A model generated the notes under the pieces. The model made no database searches, was not told where the DNA came from, and saw only the letters and a program-made list of their open reading frames with translations. A DNA stretch of 64,000 nucleotides from Selaginella moellendorffii (lineage: Eukaryota; Streptophyta; Lycopodiopsida; Selaginellales; Selaginellaceae). Below are positions 1 to 12,200 of this stretch, piece by piece. Position 1 is the stretch's first letter. Each line of letters opens with the position of its first letter. The translations under genes were made by a program, and so were the position numbers. Where the stretch lies: contig NW_003314432.1 of assembly GCF_000143415.4 (NCBI RefSeq), forward strand, positions 85,501 through 149,500. The letters run 5' to 3'.

Positions 1-2515
1 GTATTCTAAAGAAGATTGCAAAGACATTTTAACTAACCACAATCAAACAATATGACTAGAATGAAGGACTCTACAGCTATGAAGAAGCTCAAATTCTCAA
101 GGCATACCCTGAATTAAAAGTACTAATCTAAGTCAATCTCAACCAAATTATCTTGAAGAAAAAAAGCAATCAAGATCCTCAACTTCAAAATGTAGATTTC
201 CAACACCAGGATTTGAAAGAAAAGACAACACCAGCACACATGAAAAAACAATGAGAACATTCAAGCATCAAACTTGAATCAGCCTTCAAATGAATCCCAA
301 TATACAAACCAAAGTCAAGGAAAAGCTTGACAAACTCGAAAATGTTAGATTCATCTTCCCAATTCAAAATCCAAAATGGCTATCACCACTAGTCATTGTC
401 CCCAAGAAAAATAACAAGCTTAGAATTTGTGTCAACTATAAGAATCTCAATGATACAACTCAAAAGGACACCTTTTCTTCCATTCTCTGATGAAATTTTT
501 GATGCAGTTGCAGGAAATGAGATGTACTCCTTTCTTAATGGCTTCAGTAGACACAATCAAGTACACATTGCACCTGAAGATCAACACAAGATGGCTTTCA
601 TCAATCCATGGGGAGCATATACCTACCTTCACATGCTTTTCATTTTCTCTAATGCACCATTCATGTTTTAATGAATCATCATTGACACTTTTGGAGAATA
701 CCTCACCAAATTTATGCGAGTATTTATGGATGACTTTAATGTCTTTAGTAACAAAGAAGAACATCTCCAATGCTTAGAGAAATGCTTCATCAAATGCCAT
801 GAATACAATATCACATAAACCCTAACAAGTGCATTTTCTTCGTCAAATCAGGAATTTTACTCAGACATGTAGTTTCCAAAGAAGGAATCCTCATCCACAA
901 GGACAAAACCCTCACAATCACCAACATACAACATCCATTTGACATTTCAACCTTCGATCATTCCTCGGTAAGATGGGATACCATTAAAGATTCATCAAAG
1001 ACTATGCCAAGATTGCAAAACTTAACACCGAACTCCTCAAGAAGAATCAAGTTTACAATTGGACTCAAGATTGTCAAAATGCCTTCAATAACCTCAAGAA
1101 TTCCCTCACCCAAGCTCCAATACTTGCTCAACCAAACTGGAACAAAGACTTCAACATCCAAGTCGACGCCTCCAACTATGCCCTCAGAAAGATCCTTTTG
1201 CAACAATAAGAAGATCATAAAGACCAACCAATCTACTATGCAAGTCGAAGACTCAACTCAGCTGAAATGAATTACACTACAACTGAAAAAGAGGCTCTAG
1301 CAATGATCTACGCACTCCAAAAGTTTTGATACTACCTACTCGGTAACTTCCTCCACCTTCTCAACAAAACAATCCTCATTGGGAGAATTGCACGATGGTT
1401 CTTACTACTTCAAGAATACAACTTCGAGATCATCTACAAGCTTGGAAGAGAACATGAATACCTAAGTTGTATTACAACCGATGAACAACTAAAACACAAC
1501 ATGGATGACTTTCCTGACTCTAATATCCTTTGAATCCACATATCACCAACCTAAATGGACAACATCTACTACTACCTCACAACAGCAACAATACCAAGTT
1601 GATATTCAACCTCCAACAAGTGCAAGCAATTTGTCTTGAGGACAAGACTATATTCAATCGTGGGAAGAAAATTGTATAAACAAAGAAGAAACAACATTTT
1701 ATGAAGATATGCAAACCCAGAAGAAACATAAGATCTACTTGAAGAAGCCTACTATGGACAAGTAGGAGGACATTTTGCTGAAAAAATCACAGCTTGAAAA
1801 ATTTTACAAGCAAGACTTTGGTGGCCAACACTTTGGCACAACTAAGCCAAATTCTGTAAAAAATGCGACATCTACCAACGAACCAAGTATACACCAAAGA
1901 AATAAACTCAAGAACTTCATCCAAAAACTCCACTCGAATCTTTTCAATGATGGGGACTTAACTTTGTTGGTCCACTTATGACAAACTCCAAACAAAACTA
2001 GTACATTTTAATTGCAATAAACTACATGACAAAATGGGCTGAAGCTCAACCAATAAAGATTGCTATAATAAAGAACATAACAAAGTTCATCTATAAAAAC
2101 ATCATCACAAGTTATAACTTACCTTGAGAACTTATCACGGATCAAGGAACACACTTCATTAATGAAACCATCAAAATTCTGACTCAAAAATTCACTATCT
2201 AGCACAAGGCTTCAACCATACTACCCTCAAGACAATAGTCAAGCAGAGTCTACAAACAAGACACTCAAAAACATCCTCATGAAAATCGTGAAAATAAATT
2301 AGAAAGACTGGGACAATCATATCTATAATGCCTTGTAGGCATATCAAATCATATATAAAGTTTTAACAAATTTGACGCCATTTAAGCTCACCTACGGCTT
2401 TAAAGCTTTGACACCACTTGAGTACATTGTTCCATCACTACAAATGGCAATACAATACAAAGTCAATCAAGAAGAATCAATCAAAAGAAGACTAACCATG
2501 CTAGAATAACTTATT
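1..2515 (+). mobile_element. Ty3/gypsy retrotransposon remnant 1 (RT, RNase H, integrase)
   Basis: Pol region of a gypsy LTR element that enters from outside the window. Reverse transcriptase starts near 290: the stretch LSPLVIVPKKNNKLRICVNY lies at 380-440, and similarity continues to about 960 in shifting frames. RNase H-like text (FNIQVDASNYAL) lies near 1,150 and an RNase H tail near 1,260-1,500. The integrase zinc-finger region is at about 1,640-1,900. The core has its second Asp in LITDQGTHF near 2,135 and the Glu in a QAEST-like stretch near 2,240. Stops and frameshifts run throughout, so it cannot encode a polyprotein. It ends near 2,515 where a second element begins. A minus-strand copy of the same family lies at 23,400-25,800. 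No LTR is in view. Confidence 0.8.
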
Positions 2516-2519
2516 GCTA

Positions 2520-5215
2520 GCTAAGATCCTTTAACTATCTTGTTTTGAAGCTTTGGAATGCTCAAGGAGTTTTTTCTAACTCAGCAAAGGTGTTGCTTCA
2601 TATGATGGCTGAGGCTAACTATTATCAAACAGTTCTTTTGATAGAGTTATGCAATCTCATGTGTGAGGCACTACTTTGATGATGTCCTATGACTAAGGAG
2701 GAACATGAGATGCATGTGAGGCAAATGTTGCCGCTATTGAGGGAGAACAAGCTGTATTCTAAACTGTCAAAGCGTGAGTTCTTCTTGGAGGAGATCACCT
2801 ATCTCGGACATGTGGTGCCACGAGATGGTGTGCGGGAAGATCCTCAAAAGACTCAGATAGTCGTTGACTAGCTTGTTCCCCCTACTGTGCATGGGTTTCT
2901 TTGGTATGGTGGGAGTCTTTTGCCGGTTTGTGAAGGACTTCTCCTTGATTGCTGCTCCTTTGATGGATATTCTTTGAAACACCACCAAGCATGTTAAGTT
3001 GGTGTGGGGTGAAAGTGTCAAGAAGCGTTTGAGTGGTTAAAGCAATCATGTATATTCTACAAATATTTGCTTGTGATAAGCCACTTGTGGTAGAAGGCTA
3101 AGGCTCATGCTCATGAGTCCTTTTCTCTTTCTGATCCTAGTGAGGCCATGGGTGTCAGTGTGGACCAAGGAGAGAATGTATCTACTCATGTTCTAGCTGA
3201 CACTTCTGTCACTAAGCTTTCTGAAGGAGTGAAGAAGAATTGTATCAACTCATCTGAGCTGTAAGGTTGTTTGTGCAATGAGTTGTGCATAGCCAAGTGC
3301 TTAGTGTCCTCTTTGACTCTGGTGCTACGCATACTTTCATTAACAAGGCTAGTGATGAGGGTATAGGAGCTGTCTTGGTGCAAGACTGCTGTCCTATTGC
3401 CTACATAAGCAACAAGTTTGACACAACTTAGCTGAACTGCCAACTCGGGATAGGAAGTTGTATGTTGTAGTTGTTGTGGTCAAAGAGTGGAGGCATTATC
3501 TGTATGGTTGGATTTTTCATGTGGATAACTTTACCACTTGTCACTCTTTTCACTTGCCAGATGGAGCTTCGAGGCCGGCTAGCTCATTGACTGGAGTTTT
3601 TGCAGGAAATGGATGTGCATTCCAAACCACTAGAGGAGTTTAGGTCTGGGGTTTAAGGTGACTAAAACTGATTTCCCCAGGGATTCCCAAGTAAAAGTCA
3701 AAGGGTAATTTTGACCACAGATTACTTGGGAATTCAGAAGATTGATGTTTAAAGCAAAGTTACTAGGTTTTCCAAGATCTACAACTTTTCTTTAAGACAA
3801 TTTTCCTGTTTCTGAAAGGAGTAGACAGTAAAGGTGGTTGTTTCTCCATTGGTTAGGATGGTGAACTCTATATCGTTTGGGAAGGTCTCCAGTGGTTTGC
3901 TGGATGAAATTAAAGAGCTTGCTGACTTCGACTCCTTTGTAGTGAAGGCATGTGCAGTTGTTTTGAAGGGGGACGCCTCTTCCAATGCGATTGTGCTTCC
4001 TTTGATGTACAAGATGGTTTCTTAGTCAAGAGGAATCAGGCTATGGTTCCTAGAGATGATGTTCTTTTACAGTGGATTCTGTAAGAGTGTCCATTGCACC
4101 AAGTGCAGGACATCGAGGACGTGTGTTCTGGTAGAGATGCATTTATTTTGGCCTGGAATGAAGTCAGGTGTTGATAAGTATGTGGACAGTTGTTAGACCG
4201 GCCAGGCAGTCACAATGGATTGTGAGAAGCATGAAGGTCTCTACCATAGTTAACCTCAACGGAAGTGGGATAGCATTTTCTATGAGTTTCATAGAAGGTG
4301 CTTCAAGGCAATGTTGCTATCTGGGTTGTTGTGGATTGTGTGATGATGTTGGCTCACTTCTTCCTTGTGAAGACGAATGCTAAGGCTTTTGACCTTGCTC
4401 AGCTGTATTTCTCTATGGGCTGCCTAAGGATGTTGTAAATGATCGGGATCCCATGTTCACTTTGGTGTTTTGGCAGATGGTGTTCCAGAAGCTTGAGACA
4501 AAGCTGAGCATGAGCATCCACAGTCAGATGGACAAACAAACGAGTTAATTAGGTGCTGGAAGACATGCTAAGATCGTTTGTTGGTCATCTGAAGAGGCAA
4601 GGTATTGGGGAGAAGTACCTGCCTTTGCTAGAGTTTGCCTATAACTGTGCCTTCCATTTGGCTATTGAGATGGCTCCGTTTATGGCAATGTATGGCTTTC
4701 AACCTTGGTGCCCTGTTGGTATGAACTTGGTTTCTCTGGAGTTGGCTGATGAGCATCATCAGCACAAGCAGTTTCAGGTTGGAGACAAGGTTTTCCTTCG
4801 GTTGTCTGAAGCTCAGTGAGCTCTTCAAGGTGGAGGTAGTTCTAAGTTGTTGCCACAGTACTGTGGGCCTTGGATTATTCTCAAACGAGTTGGAGACCTT
4901 GCCTATCAACTAGACTTGCCTAGTGGTGTGAAGATTCATCCCGTCTTCTATGTAGGAAGTTGAAGGCGTGTTTGCATTCTGGTAATATCTTGGACCAGTC
5001 TGTGATCAAGATTCCAGAGATAGATGTTTGAAGGTTGGCCCTACTTGTGTGTTATAGCAACAGCTAGCGCACACACATCGTAAGACTTGGAGAGAGTTAC
5101 TTGTTCAGTGGAATGGTTATTCTCCATATGATGCTACATGGGAAGCTGAGGATGATGTTGTTTCCTAATCTTGAGTATGACTTGGATGACATTCCAGAGG
5201 AAGAGGAGAAGTAGT
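2520..5215 (+). mobile_element. Chromovirus (Ty3/gypsy with chromodomain) remnant, copy A
   Basis: Degenerate pol fragment. It enters in reverse transcriptase with an intact catalytic YFDD at about 2,671, then the RT thumb (KLYSKLSKREFFLEEITYLG, 2,752-2,812) and the start of RNase H at 2,940-3,097. A retropepsin-like piece with the active-site text FDSGATHTFI (about 3,312-3,340) interrupts RNase H, which resumes at GIGAVLVQD (about 3,360) and continues to 3,530. The integrase zinc-finger region is near 4,140, the core at 4,330-4,700 (ending MAMYGFQP), and the GPY/F-type tail (PQYCGPWIILKRVGDLAYQL) at about 4,853-4,913. A chromodomain-like end (LVQWNGYSPYDATWE) is near 5,100-5,145. Many stops and shifts mark it as dead. 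The same piece, with the same internal rearrangement, is at 41,411-44,110. Confidence 0.8.
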
Positions 5216-5229
5216 CACTTGCTCCTATC

Positions 5230-6900
5230 CTTTCTTTCTTTTCTGACCCCGTTGATGGTTGGAGGTGTTGTGTCACGTGAGACAGTTAGTGGTTTTGTTA
5301 GCGGGATGCTTTGCTAGCTTCTCTCTCCTGAGCTACTGTTCATTGTAGTTGGAGCAGAGGGAAAAAATGTCACCATATTTCGTGATGAACCAGCTGATTC
5401 TGGACCTAGGTCTCTGATCAAAGAGCCAAATACCAACTGCAAATTTGCATGTGAAGAGGTGTTCAAACATCTCCACGGGGTTTTCATTGCATAGAATACA
5501 CAGAGTTTTGTGAACTGTGAGCCAATCACCAACAGGGATGCTGTCCTGCACAAGAAGCCAGCTTACCTTAGCTTCCACCAGTGTCTTCCACATGTTCACA
5601 ATGTACTTCCGATTCTTCAACTTTCGCATAAGCTTGGTGTCAATTTTATCCATCAAAAGCTCTCTGCCATGCTTAGACCTGTACATAAAAAAAGACACAC
5701 TGAACTCATTACCTTCCCCGGATAACTGAGCCGGATCCTATATAAGATTAGATATAGGTACTCCCCAAACTAGTGTATTGCCGAGCATTCTCCCAGTTGA
5801 ACCTTAGGATCCAGTTCAGTGTATTTCCCTCTCTGATGTATCGTCCTGATCCTTTTACCGAAGGCCATCCTGGGAACCGGGACCTCCTCGGGAACTATAC
5901 ATGGAAACAGTGCACCACTGTTATGGGGATAAAAAACAATACCTTGAGGTGATGGGGTTGTTTCCATAACAAAGATGATTTGAGTCTCAGCACCATCAAG
6001 CATTATCCAATCATGAACCTCGATAACTTCAGTTTGTAAAGCAAGATGAAGGCAATCACAAGCGATGCTGCCTTAAGCTTTGATGTGGAGTTTTCATCCT
6101 GGGTTGTAATGGGTTGTCATGAGGCCATCCGATGAGCAGGGTTTGCTCCAAGCGGACGTTAAACAAATACCTGACTTTACCTTTTTCATTGTATCATAGC
6201 TTGTCCACTGCTGAGGAAGAAAAACAAGATCCCAACAAGAACTTTGCTGTAAGTGATGGCTTGCTAGCTCTTTGTAGATCCAATAAGTCTTTGATTGAAG
6301 CTCCCACATTTCTATGCCACCTAGGCCAAAAATCTCTATCCAAGCCTGGAGCTGAACAGTCACCTATATACTGTTGATTACTGTTCTTATGCGCTACATT
6401 GAAGAACAAGCAATCAGCTAATGCCTCTGTCAGATGGTCTGGTTCTTTCTGACTTAACCTGGGTAGGAGTGTGACTTCCATATCTTCAACATCTCTTTTG
6501 CTATTCCATCCTGGACTTTCTTTGTGTTGAGAGGAGCAATGCCAATCGATTCCTTGTTTATAGTTACCACCTTGGCTAGGCAAGATCTTCTGTAGTTGAG
6601 CTCTGAAGAGGAAGTGCCAGCTTTGGTTTCGTGGATATAAACCTGACACAAGCACTTTGAAGAGAAGAGCTTTGGATTGAATTCCTGGGTGTGGCACATT
6701 CCGAATAACTGAATTCCACTCTACTTTTGCCCAGACTTTGCACCCGCTGGAGTTTCTAAAGTTTCTACATATGTCGTTGGTGATCAAGTGTTGGTGAGTT
6801 ATCGGGTGTTGCAGATCCAAGGTTTTTGCTGCGTAGGTCCTTATCACATCGTCCAACAAGTTGGTCCATGTGGTGACACTCAATGCACAATGTCAAGAGA
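5230..6900 (-). mobile_element. LINE ORF2 C-terminal remnant, copy A
   Basis: Minus-strand remnant whose downstream end (5,333-5,698) encodes a zf-RVT zinc-binding domain typical of plant LINE ORF2 C-termini: WKTLVEAKVSWLL, then CILCNENPVEMFEHLFTCKF with the CxxC and HxxxxC spacing, then AVGIW. Upstream on the same strand, frames at 5,770-6,003, 6,094-6,363 and 6,194-6,883 give shifting but continuous protein-like text (for example LTEALADCLFFN, FWPRWHRNVGASI) that I take to be the linker between RT and zf-RVT. No RT catalytic core is in view, so this is a 3' fragment. It sits directly downstream of the chromovirus end. The equivalent copy at 44,130-45,790 carries mostly the same lesions. The zf-RVT call is firm and the upstream part is inference. 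Confidence 0.65.
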
Positions 6901-7226
6901 AGATCCATGTGAAGCGGTTAGCTCAATATTGTGTGTGAACGGATTGATGTAAGGATTCTACCATATATTCTATGGTAGATATAGATAAACTCAACAAGAT
7001 TGGAATACAAAACTTTTTAATAATAATAAATTAACAATTTTTAATGTGTATTTATGGAGCCCACAAGAGTAGGGTGAGGTGTTATTATATTATGTTATTT
7101 ATATGCTCATATGATGCTGAGGTTTAGGGATATGAGTTTTATGGCCCAGGTAAGTTAGAGGAAGGAAAAAAAGAATTAATTAGAGTGAAAATGCGAGTTA
7201 TTGTGAAATTAGAGTATAAATGTGAG

Positions 7227-7526
7227 TTAAGAGTTAACACAAGCTAAGAGTAAAAACGTGATGTAGCAGCTTAAAAGAGGGAAGTAGGAATGCTTGGATG
7301 GAGTTCCACCAGGTAGAAAAGACAAGTCATACCTCAAGCCTCGGATTGCTCTCACCCGGTTGCCTACTTTAATCAAGCCCCGAACCACCCAGCAGTCTTG
7401 GCGCACAGGGATGACATCAGCCCTAACCTCTTGCTCCACTGCTACTTCTGAGCTGCTAGCAGCTTCTCCCCTCCTTAAGAAAAAAGGTCTGTTGTTCTCT
7501 TGGAGTTCAAGAGGCATCCTCTTCAC
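7227..7526 (-). CDS. Unrecognised open frame, possible downstream exon of the 7,747-8,225 gene
   Basis: A 99-codon minus-strand frame whose first half is polar and well conserved in copy B (46,099-46,401): KRMPLELQENNRPFFLRRGE, then AASSSEV and VRADVIPVRQDCWVVRGL. Just upstream on this strand (7,575-7,645) another frame reads like a short coiled coil (VRCLKEEMIELSMELNLAC). Together with the frame at 7,818-8,225 these may be exons of one gene read right to left. The end after about 7,330 is hydrophobic and may be intronic, since a GTATGA donor-like site follows RGLR. I know no family for it. Against copy B there is a one-codon difference in the SSSEV region, which keeps the frame. Confidence 0.3.
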   Translation of the reverse strand: MKRMPLELQENNRPFFLRRGEAASSSEVAVEQEVRADVIPVRQDCWVVRGLIKVGNRVRAIRGLRYDLSFLPGGTPSKHSYFPLLSCYITFLLLACVNS

Positions 7527-7676
7527 CGTCTCCTCTGTTTTTGCTAGCTAGTTACTCTTACAAGAAGGAGCACAAGCCAAGTTCAGCTCCATGCTCAGCT
7601 CTATCATCTCCTCTTTAAGACACCTCACCTCTTTGAAGCCATTCAGGAGAGCTAGCACGCTTCACGTCTAGACGTC

Positions 7677-7699
7677 CCCCCCCCCCCCCTTTTTTTTTG
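7677..7699. repeat. Poly-C/poly-T homopolymer tract
   Basis: About a dozen C followed by nine T, giving a strand-asymmetric pyrimidine run. The same site in copy B (46,553-46,570) is shorter and interrupted, so the tract is length-variable. It lies inside the unrecognised minus-strand gene, next to the inverted 104-bp segment. Confidence 0.8.
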
Positions 7700-8225
7700 C
7701 GATTGTCTCTTCAAACTCATCATACTTATTTAACTCACCAAACCTTCAGTTTGCACGCATCCGCACGTCAAGATTGTTGGAGAGCTCAACTGGAAGATGG
7801 AAAAAGGCCAAGGTGACTCATGGGGTTTCAAAACCTGCACTCGGCTTGGTCTCCTTGAGCCAGGACCATTTCTCCAGGAGATAACTTATGCTACAACACT
7901 CTCTGCTCGACGATCTCAATGTGGAAAGATCCACAAAGCTGTCCCACTCATCATAGTTGTAGAAGAAATCATCCTCATACTGCATCTGCAACCTTGCTCG
8001 AGCCCAAGCCTCCCCCATCGCAAGCTTCTCCCTCATCTTGATCAGCTCACACTTGAGGCGGCAAAACAAGTCCAGGTCCTGCGGAACAACAATGGAATAC
8101 ACCTTTCCCGGGTACCTGTCTCGAAATCTGTGAAAGTACAGTGGACGATGTGGTGTTTCAGATCGCAGCGGAATGATAACTTGATGAAAGCAACAAAACC
8201 ATCGAGCTCGCTCTTTGGGGATCAA
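7700..8225 (-). pseudogene. Unrecognised minus-strand gene, copy A, broken by a 104-bp inversion
   Basis: Minus-strand frame starting at 8,225 with basic, aromatic text (HRPLYFHRFRDRYPGKVYSI, VVPQDLDLFC), then a helical stretch (CELIKMREKLAM), an acidic stretch (QMQYEDDFFYNYDEWDSFVD) and LLEKWSWLKE. After that the reading frame ends in an artificial tail. At 7,747-7,850 the DNA is inverted relative to copy B (46,620-46,723), where the same frame continues through a basic segment (SSTGRWKKAKVTHGVSKPAL) to KYDEFEETIAKRKKGG. Copy A therefore lost the second half of this exon. Copy B keeps it but has a 2-bp deletion upstream. I do not recognise the protein. It could be a real plant gene of unknown function or a captured fragment. 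Confidence 0.4.
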
Positions 8226-8285
8226 TTATCATCTCCTCCTTTGAAGCGATGAGCAGCAGGCCTTGATCGCATCCAGAAGTACTAG

Positions 8286-9236
8286 AGATAGTCTGCAAAA
8301 GCAAGTTTGACACCAGTTATTTTGGCAACACAGAAGAAAAAGAAGAAAAATAAACTCAAGTTTCAAAATTTATAGAGATCCATACAATCCAAATCAAGAT
8401 CAATCCTTTACGAACTTAATGCCGCTTTCAGCACCTCTAAGCTCTGCCAAAAAACGTAGCGCCACAATCGTTCGCTTGAAAATCTGAAGATGTCAATCGA
8501 AGCATGCAAGCAAAAACATGAAGTGAAGAAGCGCAGGTGGACAACAAAGGAGATGAACTGAGCGAGGCCAAGAACACATATAAGGACTGAATGTAAGCAC
8601 GTGAGGCCTTGCGCGGTTTTTTCCTCCGTGCGTGGCTTCATGTGCGAAGAGTTTGGTGTGGTAAGGTATGTTGTGGAGCAGCCAGAAGCCCAGGGTGAAT
8701 ATAAGTATGTGAGGCCTTGTGAGGTTTTACCACCGCCCAAGGACTCCTGTGCATGGGCCCCGGGCGAGAGTCATTTGTGAAAGTGTTCTGCATGAAACTG
8801 GTACCCTGAGGCTTCTGGCCACGTGGCCCCATGATTAATTTGTGTAGAGTGTGGTTTATTTTTGCATATTAAGTGTAGTTAGCAGATTATATTGAAGAAC
8901 TGAAGACTACCTACAGTTAAGTGCTTGCAGCAACAGATCATATAAAAAATGAATGCAGAGAATAACCAATTGGGATTTCTAGGAAGTTCGTGCGTGTTGT
9001 TAGTAATAATAATAATAATCATAAAAACCTGTTCAGCCAGTTAGAAGATTGTCTGAAAATTATGCATGTACAGCTCTTGAGCAACTGATTGCTGCTGGCT
9101 CACTTTCTATATATATCAAAGAGATTTTTTTTTAACAATAAACATCTAAGCTGCTGCAGTTAAGCTGTGACATTGTAAAGTTTAAAAAGGAAAAGAATTA
9201 GAAGGCTAAGTAATAACAAATCGGGATTTCTAGGGT
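8286..9236. other. Intergenic region between divergent genes, copy A
   Basis: No gene recognised. It separates the minus-strand unknown gene from the plus-strand PPR gene, so it may hold both promoters. A TATA-like stretch (tctatatatatc, about 9,106-9,118) lies about 130 bp upstream of the first ATG of the PPR gene and is kept in copy B near 47,858. Two diverged copies of a stretch of about 65 bp, marked by gtgaggcctt and by cctgtgcatgg versus cttcatgtgcg, lie at 8,586-8,650 and 8,694-8,760. Copy B lacks much of the A/T-rich part equivalent to 8,895-9,070. Confidence 0.4.
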
Positions 9237-9288
9237 ATGCGTGCGGCGCTAGGGTTTGTGTGGTGTGTGTGCATTTCTCAACAATCTC

Positions 9289-12200
9289 ATGGAGTTCAGG
9301 GATCCCACTTTCTGGTGGGACAACAGGTTCAAGAAGAAAAACAAGTTCTTCTCAGAGTCCTACCCGGATTTCAAACATGTTTCTACCGGAGAGAGCCTGT
9401 GGATCGCCAACAGGAAAACACCGACCTGGGTCTCTGCAAAACTCGAGTCGCTCGCTGACCCAGCTGTAGGTAAGGCCACCACGGCCCGCTACAACTCTCC
9501 ACATACCGCACCTGTAGCTGGTGATGAACCGGTGAGTTTAGGGAGGCTGATACACCGCGTGAGAGACTCAGCTGAGAGCAGATCCCTTTCTTTGGGAAAA
9601 CAAGCCCATGAAGCTGTGCTCAAGAGTGATGAGCACAAAAACAACATCTACTTGTTGACGGGATTGATCGATATGTACTGCAAGTGTGGCGAGCTTGAGG
9701 AGGCTCGCAAGATTTTCCACTCCATGGGAACTCGGAGTGTTGTGTCCTACAACGCGATCATCCAGGGCTGCGGCTCGAACGGGCAAGCTGAACTTGCTCT
9801 GGAGTACTACTCTGCCCTGAGAGCTTGTACCACCATTCAACCCAACGATCGGACACATGTCGCGGTGATCAGCGCCTGCTCCAGACTTGCTACCGAATCC
9901 AGCGAGAAGAGGGAGAGAGCTCTACGCATCGGGATGGAGATCCATTCAATGCTGAGCAAGGAGAAGAAACAGGTAGATCTGTTCGTGGCGACTTGCCTGG
10001 TAGACATGTACTGCAAGTGTGGCGAGCTTGAGGAGGCTCGCAAGATTTTCCACTCCATGGGAACCCGGAGTGTTGTGTCCTACAACGCGATCATCCAGGG
10101 CTGCGACACGAACGGGCAAGCTGAACTTGCTCTGGAGTACTACTCTACCCTGAGAGCTTGTACCTCCATTCAACCCAACGATCGGACACATGTCGCGGTG
10201 ATCAGCGCCTGCTCCACACTTGCTACCGAATCCAGCGAGAAGAGGGAGAGAGCTCTACGCATCGGGATGGAAGTCCATTCAGTACTGAGCAAGGAGAAGA
10301 AACATCTAGGTTTGTACATGGCGACTTGCCTGGTAGACATGTACTGCAAGTGTGGCGAGCTTGAGGAGGCTCGCAAGATTTTCCACTCCATGGGAACTCG
10401 GAGTGTTGTGTCCTACACCGCGATCATCCAGGGCTGCAACACGAACGGGCAAGCTGAACTTGCTCTGGAGTACTACTCTGCCCTGAGGGCTGATACGACC
10501 ATTCAACCCGACGATCGGACACATGTCGCGGTGATCAGCGCCTGCTCCACACTTGCTACCGAATCCAGCGAGAAGAGGGAGAGAGCTCTACGCATCGGGA
10601 TGGAAGTCCATTCAGTACTGAGCAAGGAGAAGAAACATCTAGGTCTGTACATGGCGACTTGCCTGGTAGACATGTACTGCAAGTGTGGTGAGCTTGAGGA
10701 GGCTTGCAAGATTTTCCACTCCATGGGAACTCGGAGTGTTGTGTCCTACACCGCGATCATCCAGGGCTGCAACACGAACGGGCGAGCTGAACTTGCTCTG
10801 GAGTACTACTCTGCCCTGAGAGCTGATAACACCATTCAACCCGACGATTGGACTTATGTCGTGGTGATCAGCGCCTGCTCCACACTTGCTACCGAATGCA
10901 GCGAGAAGAGGGAGAGAGCTCTACGCATCGGGATGGAGATCCATTCAATGCTGAGCAAGGAGAAGAAACAGCTAGATCTGTTTGAGGCGAATTGCCTGGT
11001 AGACATGTACTGCAAGTGTGGTGAGCTTGAGGAGGCTCGCAAGATTTTCCACTCCATGGGAACTCGGAGTGTTGTGTCCTACACCGCGATCATCCAGGGC
11101 TGCAACACGAACGGGCGAGCTGAACTTGCTCTGGAGTACTACTCTGCCCTGAGAGCTGATAACACCATTCAACCCGACGATCAGACTCATGTCGTAGTGA
11201 TCAGCGCCTGCTCCACACTTGCTACCGAATCCAGCGAGAAGAGGGAGAGAGCTCTACGCATCGGGATGGAGATCCATTCAATGCTGAGCAAGGAGAAGAA
11301 ACAGCTAGATCTGTTCGTGGCGAATTGCCTGGTAGACATGTACTGCAGGTGTGGCGAGCTTGAGGAGGCTCGCAAGATTTTCCACTCTATGGGAACTCGG
11401 AGTGTTGTGTCCTACACCGCGATCATCCAGGGCTGCAACACGAACGGGCGAGCTGAACTTGCTCTGGAGTACTACTCTGCCCTGAGAGCTGATAACACCA
11501 TTCAAGCTAATGCTTGCACCTACACCTGCGTCCTTGTTGCTTGCGGGAGTGTGATGGCGGTCAAGCTCGGGAGGGAGATTCACCAGCTGGCGAAGCATGA
11601 AGGGCTGCTGAAAAACAATCCAGTTCTGGGCTCCAGCCTGGTGAGCTTCTACGGCAAATGCGGCGATGTTGATTCTGCTCAGGAAGCGTTTGACGAGTGC
11701 CGAGCTCGGGACAACACGGGTCTCTGGAACTCTCTCATACAGGCTTACACTCTCCAGGGCCGATCGATTGAGGCCTTGGAGCGTTTCTATTCCATGACTC
11801 AGGAGGAGGGCTGTAAAGCTGACGATGTGAGTTTTGTCTCGGTGTTGAACGCTTGCAGCCATGGTGGTCTGGTGGGGAAAGGAAGGCAGCTTCTGGATGA
11901 AATGCCCAAGCAGTATGGAGTGAAGCCACGTCTGGAGCATTATGTGTGCCTGATCGATATGCTCGGGCGAGCTAACCTCCTCGATGAAGCTGTGAGAGTT
12001 CTCAGAGCCATGCCTTTTGAACCGAATGCAGTGGTTTGGACGTCCCTGCTCGGAGCCTGCCGGAAGTGGAAGAATTACACGATCGGCAAACTCGCGTTTG
12101 AGCGTCTTGTGGAGATGGATCCCAAGAGCGGCACACCTTACGCATTGATGGCCAATATATTTGGAAACCTGGGGATGCTCAGTGAAAGGGCCGCTGTTGT

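Noticed and set aside
9237-9458. ATG at 9,237 as the start of the copy-A PPR gene
   Set aside because: One extra G near 9,270 puts it out of frame, so the first in-frame ATG is at 9,289.
9640-11508. CRISPR-like or satellite array
   Set aside because: The 333-bp period is a whole number of codons and encodes P-L-S PPR triplets in an open frame, so it is coding repeat structure.
9568-11940. Long minus-strand frames opposite the PPR repeats, recurring every 333 bp
   Set aside because: They are antisense shadows of the repeated coding sequence and carry no independent motif.
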